Source: Sphingomonas sp. Leaf34
Lineage (GTDB): Bacteria > Pseudomonadota > Alphaproteobacteria > Sphingomonadales > Sphingomonadaceae
Direction of reading: 5' to 3'
NCBI RefSeq assembly: GCF_001421805.1
Contig: NZ_LMLC01000001.1
Span: forward strand, 1,054,001-1,118,000
DNA: 64,000 nucleotides
Below are positions 8,325 to 17,142 of the stretch, in pieces (within the stretch, counting starts at the first letter, position 1; the number at the start of each line of letters is the position of its first letter). The notes beneath the pieces are model-generated. The model was not told where the DNA came from. It ran no database searches and saw nothing but the letters and a program-made list of their open reading frames with translations. The translations under genes and the position numbers were made by a program.

Positions 8325-9413
8325 TTACGCGTTTGCTGTCTCGAGCGCCGGATAGTCGATATAGCCCTCGGGACCCTGGCTGTACCACGTCTTCGCATCG
8401 TCCTTGGCAAGCGGCGCACCGGTTCGCAACCGCTCGGGCAGATCCGGATTGGCGATGAACGTGCGACCAAAGGTGATCGCATCGGCATTACCCGAATCGA
8501 GCTCGGCCTGCGCCTCCTCAACGGTCGTGTAATCCGAGTTCACGACAAGCACGCCCTTGAACACCTTGCGGATCGCCGGGCTGAGCTTCGGCACGTCGGT
8601 CTTGCCGAACGTGCCATCGGGGCCGGGCTCGCGCAGTTCGAGGAACGCGATCCCCAGATCGGACAGCGCCTTGGCGGCGGCGGTGAACAGCGGCTCCGGG
8701 TTGCTGTCGTCGACACCCTGCGAATCGCCGTTCGGCGACAGGCGCACGCTGGTGCGATCGGCACCCGCGACCGAAATGACGCGCTCGGCGACTTCGCGAA
8801 GCAGACGAATACGGTTCTCGATCGAGCCACCATATTCATCGGTCCGCAGGTTGGCGTTGTCGCGCAGGAACTGGTCGATCAGATAGCCATTGGCCGCATG
8901 GATCTGCACGCCGTCGAAGCCGGCCGCCAGCGCGTTCTTCGTCGCCAGCTCGTAATCGTTCAGCAGACGCGGAATCTCGTTCAGCTCAAGCGGACGCGCG
9001 ACTTCGAAATCCTGCTTGCCCTCGAACGTGTGCGCCTGGCCTTCGGTCGCGGTCGCCGACGACGACACAGGCTGCGTGCCGATCACCGACGAATGGACCT
9101 GACGCCCCATGTGCCACAGCTGCGCGATGATGCGGCCACCCGCGGCGTGGACCGAGTCGGTGACGGGCTTCCAGGCGGCGACCTGCGCATCGGTCCACAG
9201 ACCCGGCGCGAACGGCCAGCCGAGACCCTCGCGGCTGATGCCGGTGGCTTCCGAGATGATCAGCCCGGCGCTCGCCCGCTGCGTGTAATACTCGACCATG
9301 ATGTCGGTCGGGACGGCGTCGCGGTCGGCACGGCCGCGCGTGAGCGGCGCCATGAGGATGCGGTTGGGCGCCTCGACGGCGCCGATCGTGAGGGGATCGA
9401 AAAGGCTTGGCAT
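8325..9413 (-). CDS. nemA: Alkene reductase, Old Yellow Enzyme family
   Basis: An FMN-dependent NAD(P)H oxidoreductase that reduces activated alkenes such as enones, nitroalkenes or maleimides in the cytoplasm. The 362-residue TIM barrel begins MPSLFDPLTIGAVEAPNRILMAPLTR. It carries IIAQLWHMGRQVHS and the signature HAANGYLIDQFLRD with N-x-RTDEYGGSIENR. Near the C-terminus ITFGRTFIANPDLPERL matches the phosphate-binding end of the family. AAGGAG precedes the ATG by five bases. The physiological substrate is unknown; the neighbouring EamA exporter diverges from it with a 50-bp gap. Confidence 0.93.
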   Translation of the reverse strand: MPSLFDPLTIGAVEAPNRILMAPLTRGRADRDAVPTDIMVEYYTQRASAGLIISEATGISREGLGWPFAPGLWTDAQVAAWKPVTDSVHAAGGRIIAQLWHMGRQVHSSVIGTQPVSSSATATEGQAHTFEGKQDFEVARPLELNEIPRLLNDYELATKNALAAGFDGVQIHAANGYLIDQFLRDNANLRTDEYGGSIENRIRLLREVAERVISVAGADRTSVRLSPNGDSQGVDDSNPEPLFTAAAKALSDLGIAFLELREPGPDGTFGKTDVPKLSPAIRKVFKGVLVVNSDYTTVEEAQAELDSGNADAITFGRTFIANPDLPERLRTGAPLAKDDAKTWYSQGPEGYIDYPALETANA

Positions 9414-9463
9414 GGAGACTCCTTAATGCCTGACGGGCGGAAGATAGGAGGCTACACGGCCGC

Positions 9464-10480
9464 ATGCATCGCCCCGACCTGCAAAGATTATCTAGTCTGC
9501 CCGATACGGCACGTGCGGTGTTGCCGCCTGCCCCGCGGCCTGCCCCGAGGCCCGCTTCGCCGCCTGCGCCGGGACTGATCGCGTTCGCCGCGCTGGTCGT
9601 CGCCAACGTCGCGCTGGCGTTCGGGCCGTGGTTCGTCCGCGCGACGGAAGTCGGGCCGGTTGCCGCGGGGTTCTGGCGGCTGACGCTGGCGGTGCCGTTC
9701 CTGGCCGTGCTCGCGGTCCAGCAGGGTGCGCGCCCGATCCGGCTCGGGTGGACGCTGTGGGCAGGGCTGCTCGCGGGCGGCGTGTGCTTCGCGGCCGATC
9801 TCGGCACGTGGCATCTCGGGATCCTGCGCACGACGCTGGCCAACGCGACGCTGTTCGGCAACGTCGCGACGCTGATCTTCCCGATCTACGGCTTCCTCAT
9901 CGCGCGCAGCTGGCCGACGCGGATGCAAGGATTCGCGCTGGCGCTGGCGGCGGCGGGGGGCGCGTTGCTGCTCGGGCAGTCGTATCAGCTCGATGCGAAG
10001 AACCTTGCGGGCGATCTGTTCTGCCTACTCGCGGGGCTGCTCTACACGGTCTATTTCATCCTGATGGCGCGCGCCCGCGCGACGCTCGCGCCGGTCTCGG
10101 CGCTGACGTTGTCGACGCTGGCGGGCATCGCACCGCTGCTCCTGTTCGCACTGGCGATGGGCGAGCGCGTGCTGCCGGCGCATTGGGGCCCGCTGATCGG
10201 GCTCGCGCTGTGCAGCCAGGTGATCGGGCAAGGCCTGATGATCTATGCGCTTGGCCGATTTACGCCGTTGGTGATCGGGATCGCATTGCTGATCCAGCCG
10301 GTGGTGGCGGGACTGGTCGGGTGGCTGGTGTACGGCGAATGGCTCGGTACGGCGGATCTGGCCGGCGTCGTGATGGTCGCGGTCGCGCTGGTACTCGTGC
10401 GCCAGGGCCCGCCGCGCGAAGCATTCCCTCTTGAAGACGCGCTTGATACGCCTGATCTGGAACGGCAGGAGACGGTATGA
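9464..10480 (+). CDS. EamA/DMT family transporter
   Basis: A 338-residue inner-membrane protein with about ten hydrophobic helices in two EamA repeats. Repeat one runs from about residue 37 (GLIAFAALVVANVALAFGPW), with the family phrase AAGFWRLTLAVPFLAV. Repeat two runs from about residue 185 (DLFCLLAGLLYTVYFILMA). The family exports metabolites or amino acids; the substrate cannot be inferred. A proline-rich N-terminal tail precedes the first helix. The stop codon overlaps the COQ9 start by four bases (ATGA), so the two are co-transcribed. Confidence 0.88.
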   Translation: MHRPDLQRLSSLPDTARAVLPPAPRPAPRPASPPAPGLIAFAALVVANVALAFGPWFVRATEVGPVAAGFWRLTLAVPFLAVLAVQQGARPIRLGWTLWAGLLAGGVCFAADLGTWHLGILRTTLANATLFGNVATLIFPIYGFLIARSWPTRMQGFALALAAAGGALLLGQSYQLDAKNLAGDLFCLLAGLLYTVYFILMARARATLAPVSALTLSTLAGIAPLLLFALAMGERVLPAHWGPLIGLALCSQVIGQGLMIYALGRFTPLVIGIALLIQPVVAGLVGWLVYGEWLGTADLAGVVMVAVALVLVRQGPPREAFPLEDALDTPDLERQETV

Positions 10481-11130
10481 CCCAGGATCTTACGCTCGAC
10501 GAAATCCGCGCCCTGCTCGCGCCCGGCATCGCCGCCAACGCGGCGTTCGACGGTTGGAGCGACGCCGCGCGCGACATGGCCGCGCAAGGCGCGGGGATCG
10601 ACACAGATGTCGCCGCGCTCGCGTTCAAGGACGGGCCGGTCGACATGATCGACGCGTGGTTCGCGCATATCGACGGCGTGATGCTCGTCGCGGTGCCACC
10701 CGAGCGCCTCGCGACGATGAAGATTCGCGACAAGATCACCGCGCTGGTCGAGGCGCGGCTCGATGCGACCTCGGCGGACCGCGAATCGCTGCGGCGCGCG
10801 CTGGCGATCCTCGCGCTCCCGCAGAACCTGGCGAAGGCGACGCGGCTCGGGTGGCGGACAGTCGACACGATCTGGCGCGCGGCTGGCGACGTCGCGACCG
10901 ACTATAATTACTACACCAAGCGGACGATCCTGCTCGGCGTGTACGCATCGACGATCACGATCTTCCTCGACGACGAGAGCGAAGGCCTCGCCGAAACACG
11001 CGCCTTTCTCGGGCGCCGCATCGCCGGGATCATGCAGTTCGAAAAGGCCAAGGCCGGTTTCCTCAAGCGGACCGAGCATGGGTTCAGCCTGTCGCGATTC
11101 GTCGGTCGTCTGCGCTATCCGACGGCTTGA
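10477..11130 (+). CDS. COQ9 family ubiquinone biosynthesis protein
   Basis: A 217-residue helical protein. The C-terminal two thirds match COQ9: an all-helical TetR-like body with the family phrase DVATDYNYYTKRTILLGVYASTITIFLDD around residues 140-165, and a final amphipathic segment. In eukaryotes COQ9 binds lipids and presents intermediates to the hydroxylase COQ7; bacterial members are assumed to act in ubiquinone synthesis at the inner membrane. It overlaps the transporter gene by four bases. Ubiquinone as sole quinone is usual in sphingomonads, so the role fits. Confidence 0.88.
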   Translation: MTQDLTLDEIRALLAPGIAANAAFDGWSDAARDMAAQGAGIDTDVAALAFKDGPVDMIDAWFAHIDGVMLVAVPPERLATMKIRDKITALVEARLDATSADRESLRRALAILALPQNLAKATRLGWRTVDTIWRAAGDVATDYNYYTKRTILLGVYASTITIFLDDESEGLAETRAFLGRRIAGIMQFEKAKAGFLKRTEHGFSLSRFVGRLRYPTA

Positions 11131-11144
11131 GCGCGGTACCCGAC

Positions 11145-11231
11145 CCCGTCATCCTGGGCTCGACCGAGGACCGAGCGCCACGAAGGGTGCGTTAAGTGGC
11201 TCTGGGTCCTGACGTTCGTCAGGATGACGGG
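11145..11231. repeat. Family B palindromic repeat
   Basis: The terminal arms CCCGTCATCCTG (11145-11156) and CAGGATGACGGG (11220-11231) are perfect inverted repeats around a 63-bp centre. It lies between the COQ9 stop and the feoA promoter and could end COQ9 transcription. Confidence 0.75.
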
Positions 11232-11284
11232 ACGGCGAGGCGATAGTAACCAGCGGCGGTTAGGGCTTCCCTTCCCCGAGCGTT

Positions 11285-11297
11285 ACTGATAATCAGT
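11285..11297. promoter_or_regulatory. Fur-box-like palindrome upstream of feoAB
   Basis: ACTGATAATCAGT is a perfect inverted repeat about a central base and ends six bases before the feoA start codon. Its GATAATC core matches the centre of classical Fur boxes. Iron-dependent repression of feo by Fur is well established in Proteobacteria, so the place and sequence agree. No clear -35/-10 pair is visible. Confidence 0.55.
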
Positions 11298-11303
11298 CGC
11301 ATC

Positions 11304-11579
11304 ATGGACACGCGCCCCGATCGATCCGTCAGCCTCGAAACCCTGCCGCGCAAGCAGCATGCGATTGTCGCCGCCATCGAATGGGCGCGACTCGCAGGGC
11401 CCGAGGCGCGCCGCCTGCGCGAACTCGGCTTCGACGAGGGTGTCGATGTCGAAGTGCTGCACCGCGCGACGCTGGGCCAGGGCCCGATCGCCTGCCGGAT
11501 CGGCCGCATGACCGTCGCGCTGCGCCGTGCCGTCGCGGGCGCGATCCAGGTCTCTCCCATGCCTGCCGCGGCCGAATAA
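11304..11579 (+). CDS. feoA: Ferrous iron transport protein A
   Basis: A 91-residue cytoplasmic SH3-like protein that assists FeoB in ferrous iron uptake. The core matches the family: ARRLRELGFDEGVDVEVLHRA followed by GPIACRIGRMTVALRRAVAGAIQV. It begins at ATG 11304, directly after the Fur-like palindrome, and ends nine bases before feoB, so feoAB is one operon. No feoC is seen. Confidence 0.93.
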   Translation: MDTRPDRSVSLETLPRKQHAIVAAIEWARLAGPEARRLRELGFDEGVDVEVLHRATLGQGPIACRIGRMTVALRRAVAGAIQVSPMPAAAE

Positions 11580-11588
11580 CACTTTAGA

Positions 11589-13478
11589 ATGAACGCAGCA
11601 CCGCTGGTCGCGCTGGTCGGCAATCCCAATGCCGGCAAGAGCGCGCTGTTCAATGCGCTGACGGGCGCGCGGCAGAAGGTCGGCAATTATCCGGGCGTCA
11701 CGGTCGAACGCAAGGTCGGGCGGCTGATGCTCGACGACGGGCGACCGGTCGAACTGGTCGACCTGCCCGGCGCGTACAGCCTCGAGCCCTCCTCCCCCGA
11801 CGAGCGAGTCACGCGCGACGTCGTCACGGGGACGCAGGATGGCGAGCGCCTGCCCGACGCGCTGGTCGTCGTCGTCGACGCCGCCAATCTCGACAATCAC
11901 CTGCGCTTCACGCTCCAGCTGATCGCGCTCGGCCTGCCCGTCGTGGTCGCGCTCAACATGGTCGATCTCGCCGAGCGCGACGGCCTAAAGCTCGATCCCA
12001 AGGTGCTCGAACGCGAACTTGGCGTGCGCGTGATCCCGACCGTCGCGGTGCGCAAACGGGGCCTCGACGAACTCAAGGCCGCGCTCTCCGGCATCGTCAT
12101 CAACGGCCCGATGCGGCTGCGCAAGTCCGACGGCCCCATATCTTTAGAGGGCGTGCAGGACGACATCGTCACGCTCCAGCGCCGCGCGCGCCAGATCGCC
12201 ACGTCCGCGACCGTATCCGAGACGACCGTCCGCCGCTGGACGCACATGCTCGACGCGGTCGCGCTGCACCCCGTCGCCGGGCCGATCCTGCTGCTGGCGA
12301 TCATGTTCCTGATGTTCCAGGCGGTGTTCAGCTGGGCCCAGCCGTTCATGGACGCGATCGACGCAGGGTTCACGGCGTTACAGGCGTTCCTGACGTCTGA
12401 ACTCGCCCCGTCGCTGCTGCGCTCGCTGCTGGTCGACGGCGTGATCGCGGGCGTCGGCGCGGTGATCGTGTTCCTGCCGCAGATCCTGATCCTGTTCCTC
12501 TTCATCCTCGTGCTCGAGGCGAGCGGCTACATGGTCCGCGCGGCGTTCCTGATGGACCGCGTGATGGCCAGCGTCGGGCTGTCGGGGCGTGCGTTCATCC
12601 CGCTGCTGTCGAGCTTCGCGTGCGCGATTCCCGGGATCATGGCGACTCGGACGATCGACGACGAGAAGGACCGGCTGACGACGATCCTGATCGCGCCGCT
12701 GATGACGTGCTCCGCGCGTCTGCCCGTGTACACGCTGATCATCGGCGCGTTCATTCCCAATACCCAGGTGCTGCCCTTCGTCGGTCTGCAGGGGCTGGTG
12801 ATGCTCGGGCTCTACGTGATGGGGATCGTCGGCGCGTTCGTCGCCGCGCTGGTGCTGCGCCGCACGGTCACCAAGGGCGTGTCGTCGGGCTTCATGATGG
12901 AGATGCCCAAATATCAGTGGCCGCAGTGGCGCGACGTCGGCATCGGCCTGTGGAGCCGCGCGCAGATCTTCCTGAAGCGCGCGGGCGGGATCATCCTGAC
13001 CTCGACGATCATCCTGTGGGTGCTGCTGAGCTTCCCCAAGCCGCCCGAACAGCCCGCGGGCGCCCCGAAGATCTCCGCGGTCGATTATTCGATCGCCGGC
13101 CGGATCGCCAACGGCATCGCCCCCGTGTTCGCCCCGATCGGCTTCAACCGCGACATCGTGCTGGCGCTGATCCCGGCGATGGCCGCGCGCGAAGTCGCGG
13201 TCGCCGCGATCGGCACCGTCTATGCGATCGACGATCCCGACAGCAACCAGGGCGGCAAGGCGATGATCGAGAACCTGCGCGGCCGCTGGAGCCTGCCCAC
13301 CGCGCTCGCCTTCCTGATGTGGTTCGTGTTCGCACCGCAGTGCATTTCGACGATCGCCGTCACGCGTCGCGAGACAAACGGATGGAAATGGCCGGCGTTC
13401 ATGGTTGGCTATTTGTTCGCCGCCGCCTACATCATGGCTGGCATTACATACTGGCTGGCGGTGTTCGCCGGCCTCTGA
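11589..13478 (+). CDS. feoB: Ferrous iron transporter FeoB
   Basis: Inner-membrane Fe(II) importer of 629 residues with an N-terminal G-protein domain: G1 GNPNAGKSA, the NYPGVTVE switch, G3 [10 protein letters not shown] and G4 NMVD. A helical spacer follows, then from about residue 225 a polytopic domain with Gate-like pairs ([27 protein letters not shown] and, near the end, [14 protein letters not shown]). The length is shorter than the roughly 770 residues of E. coli FeoB, which carries extra C-terminal sequence. It is preceded by feoA; ssb follows eight bases later. Confidence 0.96.
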   Translation: MNAAPLVALVGNPNAGKSALFNALTGARQKVGNYPGVTVERKVGRLMLDDGRPVELVDLPGAYSLEPSSPDERVTRDVVTGTQDGERLPDALVVVVDAANLDNHLRFTLQLIALGLPVVVALNMVDLAERDGLKLDPKVLERELGVRVIPTVAVRKRGLDELKAALSGIVINGPMRLRKSDGPISLEGVQDDIVTLQRRARQIATSATVSETTVRRWTHMLDAVALHPVAGPILLLAIMFLMFQAVFSWAQPFMDAIDAGFTALQAFLTSELAPSLLRSLLVDGVIAGVGAVIVFLPQILILFLFILVLEASGYMVRAAFLMDRVMASVGLSGRAFIPLLSSFACAIPGIMATRTIDDEKDRLTTILIAPLMTCSARLPVYTLIIGAFIPNTQVLPFVGLQGLVMLGLYVMGIVGAFVAALVLRRTVTKGVSSGFMMEMPKYQWPQWRDVGIGLWSRAQIFLKRAGGIILTSTIILWVLLSFPKPPEQPAGAPKISAVDYSIAGRIANGIAPVFAPIGFNRDIVLALIPAMAAREVAVAAIGTVYAIDDPDSNQGGKAMIENLRGRWSLPTALAFLMWFVFAPQCISTIAVTRRETNGWKWPAFMVGYLFAAAYIMAGITYWLAVFAGL

Positions 13479-13486
13479 GGGGCATC

Positions 13487-14074
13487 ATGGCAGGCAGCGT
13501 CAACAAGGTCATCATCGTCGGCAATCTGGGTCGCGACCCGGAGAGCAAGGCGTTCCAGAACGGCGGCAAGGTCGTCAACCTGCGCATCGCGACGTCCGAG
13601 TCCTGGAAGGACAAGATGTCGGGCGAGCGCAAGGAAAAGACCGAATGGCATTCGGTCGCGATCTTCAACGAGGGTCTCGCCAACGTCGCGGAAAAGTATC
13701 TGCGCAAGGGCTCGAAGGTCTATATCGAAGGCGCGCTCCAGACCCGCAAATGGCAGGACGCGCAGGGCCAGGACAAATACTCGACCGAGATCGTCCTGCA
13801 GGGCTTCAACAGCGTGCTGACGATGCTCGACGGCCCGAATGGCGGCCAGGGCGGCGGCGCAGGTGGTAGCCGCGGCGGCGGCGACGACTGGGCCGGCGGT
13901 GGCGGCGGCAACGACTTCGGCGGCGGTTCGTCGGGCGGCGGCGGTTACGGCGGCGGCGGTGGCCGTGGCGGCAGCGCACCCTCGGGTGGCGGTAGCGGTG
14001 GCGGGGCACGCGGCGGCAGCTTCGGCCAGACCGGCGGCTTCTCGGACGATCTCGACGACGACGTGCCGTTCTAA
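13487..14074 (+). CDS. ssb: Single-stranded DNA-binding protein
   Basis: Binds and protects single-stranded DNA and recruits partners through its acidic tip. The protein has 195 residues. The OB fold (about 1-112) runs [19 protein letters not shown] to [17 protein letters not shown] with the conserved [22 protein letters not shown] glycine-rich linker of about 70 residues follows, then the interaction tail [12 protein letters not shown] 13487 is the family start; the open frame upstream to 12620 is only a shadow of feoB. Sitting eight bases after feoB is unusual, and it probably also has its own promoter inside feoB. Confidence 0.97.
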   Translation: MAGSVNKVIIVGNLGRDPESKAFQNGGKVVNLRIATSESWKDKMSGERKEKTEWHSVAIFNEGLANVAEKYLRKGSKVYIEGALQTRKWQDAQGQDKYSTEIVLQGFNSVLTMLDGPNGGQGGGAGGSRGGGDDWAGGGGGNDFGGGSSGGGGYGGGGGRGGSAPSGGGSGGGARGGSFGQTGGFSDDLDDDVPF

Positions 14075-14079
14075 GATCC

Positions 14080-15612
14080 GTGACGACGCCGTATTCCGTT
14101 CCGACGACCGCTATGTTCGACGAGGCCGAGCGCTCCCGCGTGATCTCGGCCTACGACGTCGCCGGTGCGCGTGCAAAAGGCCAGCTGGACGACATCGTGT
14201 CGTTCGCGGCCGAATTGTGCAGCGCACCGGTTGCGTTGCTGAGTCTGGTCGAGGAGGAGTATCAGCGGTTCCTCTCGCGCAGCGGCACCGATCTTGAACA
14301 GACGCCGCGCAGCATGTCGTTTTGTGCGCACGCGATGCACCATCATGACGTGATGGAGGTGCCCGACGCGCGCACCGATCCGCGCTTTACCGACAATGCG
14401 CTGGTGACCGGCGAACCCTATGTCCGATTCTATGCGGGTGCGCCGCTCGTCTCGAGCGAAGGCGTTCCGCTCGGGGCGCTATGCGTGCTCGCACCCGACG
14501 CCCGCGAGGGGCTGACACGGTTCCAGCGCGACGGGCTTACGCTGCTCGCCAAGGCGGCGATGGGACGGCTCGACGATCGCCGCACCGCGCGCGAACAGGC
14601 CGTTGCCGAGGCCGCGGCGCGGCGTACGCTGGAAGCGAGCGACCTGAAGTTCCGCACGCTTGCCGACACCATGCCGCAGATGGTGTGGTCGACGCTGCCC
14701 GACGGCTTCCACGACTATTTCAATGCCCGCTGGTACGAGTTTACCGGGACGCCCGTGGGTACGACCGATGGCGAGGGGTGGAACGACATGTTCCACCCCG
14801 AGGATCAGGACCGCGCCTGGGCCGTCTGGCGACAATCGCTCGACACGGGCGAACCCTACAACATCGAATACCGGCTGCGACATTTCGACGGGACCTATCG
14901 CTGGGTGCTGGGCCGCGCATTGCCGGTGCGGGACGAGCGCGGCGCGATCCAGCGCTGGTTCGGGACGTGCACCGACATCCACGAACAGAAGCTCGCCTAT
15001 GAAGAGCGCGAGGTCATCAGCCAAGAGCTGAGCCACCGCATCAAGAACATCTTCGCGGTGATCGCCGGGCTGATCGCGTTCGCCGCGCGTGGCAAACCCG
15101 AATTCGCCGCGATCGCGACCGACCTGCGCCACCGCATCACAGCCCTTGGCCGAGCGCACGACTTCGTCCGGCCGCACAGCGCGAACTCGCGTCCCGCCGC
15201 CGCGCAGAACAGCCTGCACGGTCTGCTTCAGGAGTTGTTCGAGCCCTATCAGCGTGTCGATGGCCGCCGCGTGACGGTATCGGGCGACGATGTGACGATC
15301 GACGACCGCTCGGCTACGCCGCTCGCTCTGCTGTTCCACGAGCTGGCGACCAACGCGACCAAATATGGCGGGCTTTCGACCGAGCTCGGCACTGTGCGGA
15401 TCACTGTCGCGGCGGGGGACGGGACGGTGCGTTTGACATGGCGTGAGCAAGGCGGACCGGTGGTCGGCATGCCGACGACACCCGCAGGCTTCGGTACGCA
15501 GTTGATCGAGATGAGCGCCGTACGCCAATTGGGCGGCACGATCGAGCGCCAGTGGATCGGCGAAGGCCTGAACGTGATCCTCGACATTCCGAAAGCCGCG
15601 TTCAGTCGCTAG
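14080..15612 (+). CDS. GAF-PAS sensor histidine kinase of the HWE type
   Basis: A 510-residue soluble sensor kinase. The N-terminal GAF domain (about 25-170) contains RSMSFCAHAMHHHDVMEVPDA and FYAGAPLVSSEGVPLGALCV. A PAS domain (about 190-300) runs FRTLADTMPQMVWSTLPDG to YRWVLGRALPVRDE and ends WFGTCTDIHEQK. The phosphoacceptor is His319 in ELSHRIKNIFAVIAGL, typical of HWE/HisKA_2 kinases, followed by an ATPase with LLFHELATNATKYG. GTG 14080 is used, with ATG 14113 as an alternative. No membrane segments are visible. The neighbouring convergent single-domain regulator is an obvious partner candidate. Confidence 0.9.
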   Translation: MTTPYSVPTTAMFDEAERSRVISAYDVAGARAKGQLDDIVSFAAELCSAPVALLSLVEEEYQRFLSRSGTDLEQTPRSMSFCAHAMHHHDVMEVPDARTDPRFTDNALVTGEPYVRFYAGAPLVSSEGVPLGALCVLAPDAREGLTRFQRDGLTLLAKAAMGRLDDRRTAREQAVAEAAARRTLEASDLKFRTLADTMPQMVWSTLPDGFHDYFNARWYEFTGTPVGTTDGEGWNDMFHPEDQDRAWAVWRQSLDTGEPYNIEYRLRHFDGTYRWVLGRALPVRDERGAIQRWFGTCTDIHEQKLAYEEREVISQELSHRIKNIFAVIAGLIAFAARGKPEFAAIATDLRHRITALGRAHDFVRPHSANSRPAAAQNSLHGLLQELFEPYQRVDGRRVTVSGDDVTIDDRSATPLALLFHELATNATKYGGLSTELGTVRITVAAGDGTVRLTWREQGGPVVGMPTTPAGFGTQLIEMSAVRQLGGTIERQWIGEGLNVILDIPKAAFSR

Positions 15613-15638
15613 CCTTCTTTATGCCCCGCGGCGGCGTG

Positions 15639-16019
15639 TCAGACGATGCGAATGACGTCGTCGTGTTTGATCGGCCCGTCGTCGCAGGCCAACGCCGCCG
15701 CTGCCAGAATCGCTGCGTCGCTGAACGGCTTGCGGATATAGCCCAGGCAGTTGGCATCACCAATCTGCGCCGGGTTTGCCGTGACGAACACGACCTTGAC
15801 CCCAAAGTCGTCCGCCATGCGCTTGGCGATTTCGGGACCGGTCGGCCCGTCCCGCAAGTTGATATCGACAAAGGCGAAGCTGCATCCCGGGGCGAATGCG
15901 ATGGCACTCTCGCGGTCCGCCGCGATCCCCGCGACGTCGTACCCGGCGTCAACGAGAATCCTCTCCAGGTCGAGCGCGACGAAAATCTCGTCTTCGACAA
16001 TGAGGGCGGTCTTGGTCAT
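15639..16019 (-). CDS. Single-domain response regulator
   Basis: A 126-residue receiver domain without an output domain. It has the acidic pocket VEDE (residues 8-11), the phosphoacceptor Asp52 in FAFVDINLRDG, Thr80 and Lys97 in YIRKPFS. Such stand-alone receivers accept phosphate from HWE kinases or act as phosphate sinks. It is convergent with the HWE kinase, 26 bp away. Confidence 0.92.
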   Translation of the reverse strand: MTKTALIVEDEIFVALDLERILVDAGYDVAGIAADRESAIAFAPGCSFAFVDINLRDGPTGPEIAKRMADDFGVKVVFVTANPAQIGDANCLGYIRKPFSDAAILAAAALACDDGPIKHDDVIRIV

Positions 16020-16111
16020 CGGCGGAGTAACCAGTCGCAGACCGAAGGGTTCCGCCGGAACCTTGATTTAGATTAGCCGCTCTAGGATATCGAAGAATAT
16101 CGTGAAGATGG

Positions 16112-16711
16112 TTACCGCCGCAGCAGGAAGACGGCGTGCTCGGCCAGGAGGTTGGCGGTGCCCGCCCCCGTGCGTTTCTCGCCCGACAGGAACCATGCAT
16201 CCTCGACGATGATCCCGCGCGTTTTTACGAAGCTGCGGAAATCGTCGATCGTGACGTGGTGAATGTTGGGCGTGTCGTACCAGCGTTCGGGCAGTTGCCG
16301 CGTCACGGGCATCCGGCCGCCCCACAGCAGCGACAGCCGCACGCGCCACTGCGCGAAATTGGGGAAGCTGACGAACGCGCGTCGTCCGATCCGCAGCAGG
16401 TGATCGAGCACCAGATCGGGCGCGCGCGCGGTCTGCAGCGTCTGGCTGAGGATCGCGTAGTCGAAGCTGGCATCGGGATAGCCGGCGAGGTCGATGTCCG
16501 CATCGCCCTGGATCACCGACAGCCCGCGCGCAACCGCGGAGGCCACGTTGCGCGCGTCGAGCTCCAGCCCGCGCGCGTCGACGCCGCGGGTATCGCGCAG
16601 CGCCGCCATCAGCGCGCCGTCGCCACAGCCGATATCGAGCACGCGGCTGCCTTGCGCGACGTTCTCGGCGATGACGGCGAGGTCGGTGCGTAAGGTTTCA
16701 GGGGGCGTCAT
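16112..16711 (-). CDS. metW: Methionine biosynthesis protein MetW
   Basis: A 199-residue class I SAM methyltransferase fold protein paired with MetX in many Proteobacteria; MetW is required for full homoserine acetyltransferase activity in some of them. It shows SAM motif I as VLDIGCGDGALMAAL, then DYAILSQTLQTARAPDLVLDHLLRIGRRAFVSFPNF, the conserved MetW core, and WYDTPNIHHVTIDDFR. Its start ATG at 16711 overlaps the GNAT stop by four bases, completing the metX-GNAT-metW operon. Confidence 0.94.
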   Translation of the reverse strand: MTPPETLRTDLAVIAENVAQGSRVLDIGCGDGALMAALRDTRGVDARGLELDARNVASAVARGLSVIQGDADIDLAGYPDASFDYAILSQTLQTARAPDLVLDHLLRIGRRAFVSFPNFAQWRVRLSLLWGGRMPVTRQLPERWYDTPNIHHVTIDDFRSFVKTRGIIVEDAWFLSGEKRTGAGTANLLAEHAVFLLRR

Positions 16712-17142
16712 GGTGCGGTCCGTAACTGATCGGCAAGCCCGGGGGCGAGGCGCTCCATATAGCGATCGGCGCGGACCAGCGGGTGGAAGCCGAGCCCCGC
16801 ATAGACGCCGTGCGCTTCCGCGGTGACGAGCCCGATCCGCCGCAGCCCGGCAAACGAGGGATGATCGAGGAACCAGCCGACCATCCGCCGCCCCAGCCCC
16901 TGCCCGCGCACCGATTCCTCGACCCAGACGTCCGCCAGCCACGCAAACGTCGCATGATCGGTGATCATCCGCGCGAACCCGACCTGCGCGTCGTTGCGAT
17001 ATGCGCCGAGACAGTGCGATCCGGTGATCGCGCGCTCGACGAGCGCGCGCTCGATCCCCGGCGACCAGTAGCTGCTCGCCAGCCACCTGTGGATGCGGTC
17101 GATCTGCAACCGGCTTACGTCGTCCGAAAGGATGATCGTCAT
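16708..17142 (-). CDS. GNAT family N-acetyltransferase
   Basis: A 144-residue acetyltransferase. The acetyl-CoA loop is visible as [19 protein letters not shown], preceded by the beta strand [13 protein letters not shown] and followed by [17 protein letters not shown]. The substrate is unknown. It overlaps both neighbours by four bases (metX upstream, metW downstream), so it is translated as part of the methionine operon. A metabolic link to homoserine or methionine is possible but not shown. Confidence 0.9.
   Translation of the reverse strand: MTIILSDDVSRLQIDRIHRWLASSYWSPGIERALVERAITGSHCLGAYRNDAQVGFARMITDHATFAWLADVWVEESVRGQGLGRRMVGWFLDHPSFAGLRRIGLVTAEAHGVYAGLGFHPLVRADRYMERLAPGLADQLRTAP

Noticed and set aside
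12620-13486. Long N-terminal extension of ssb
   Set aside because: It is a shifted reading of feoB; SSB proteins start at the OB fold.
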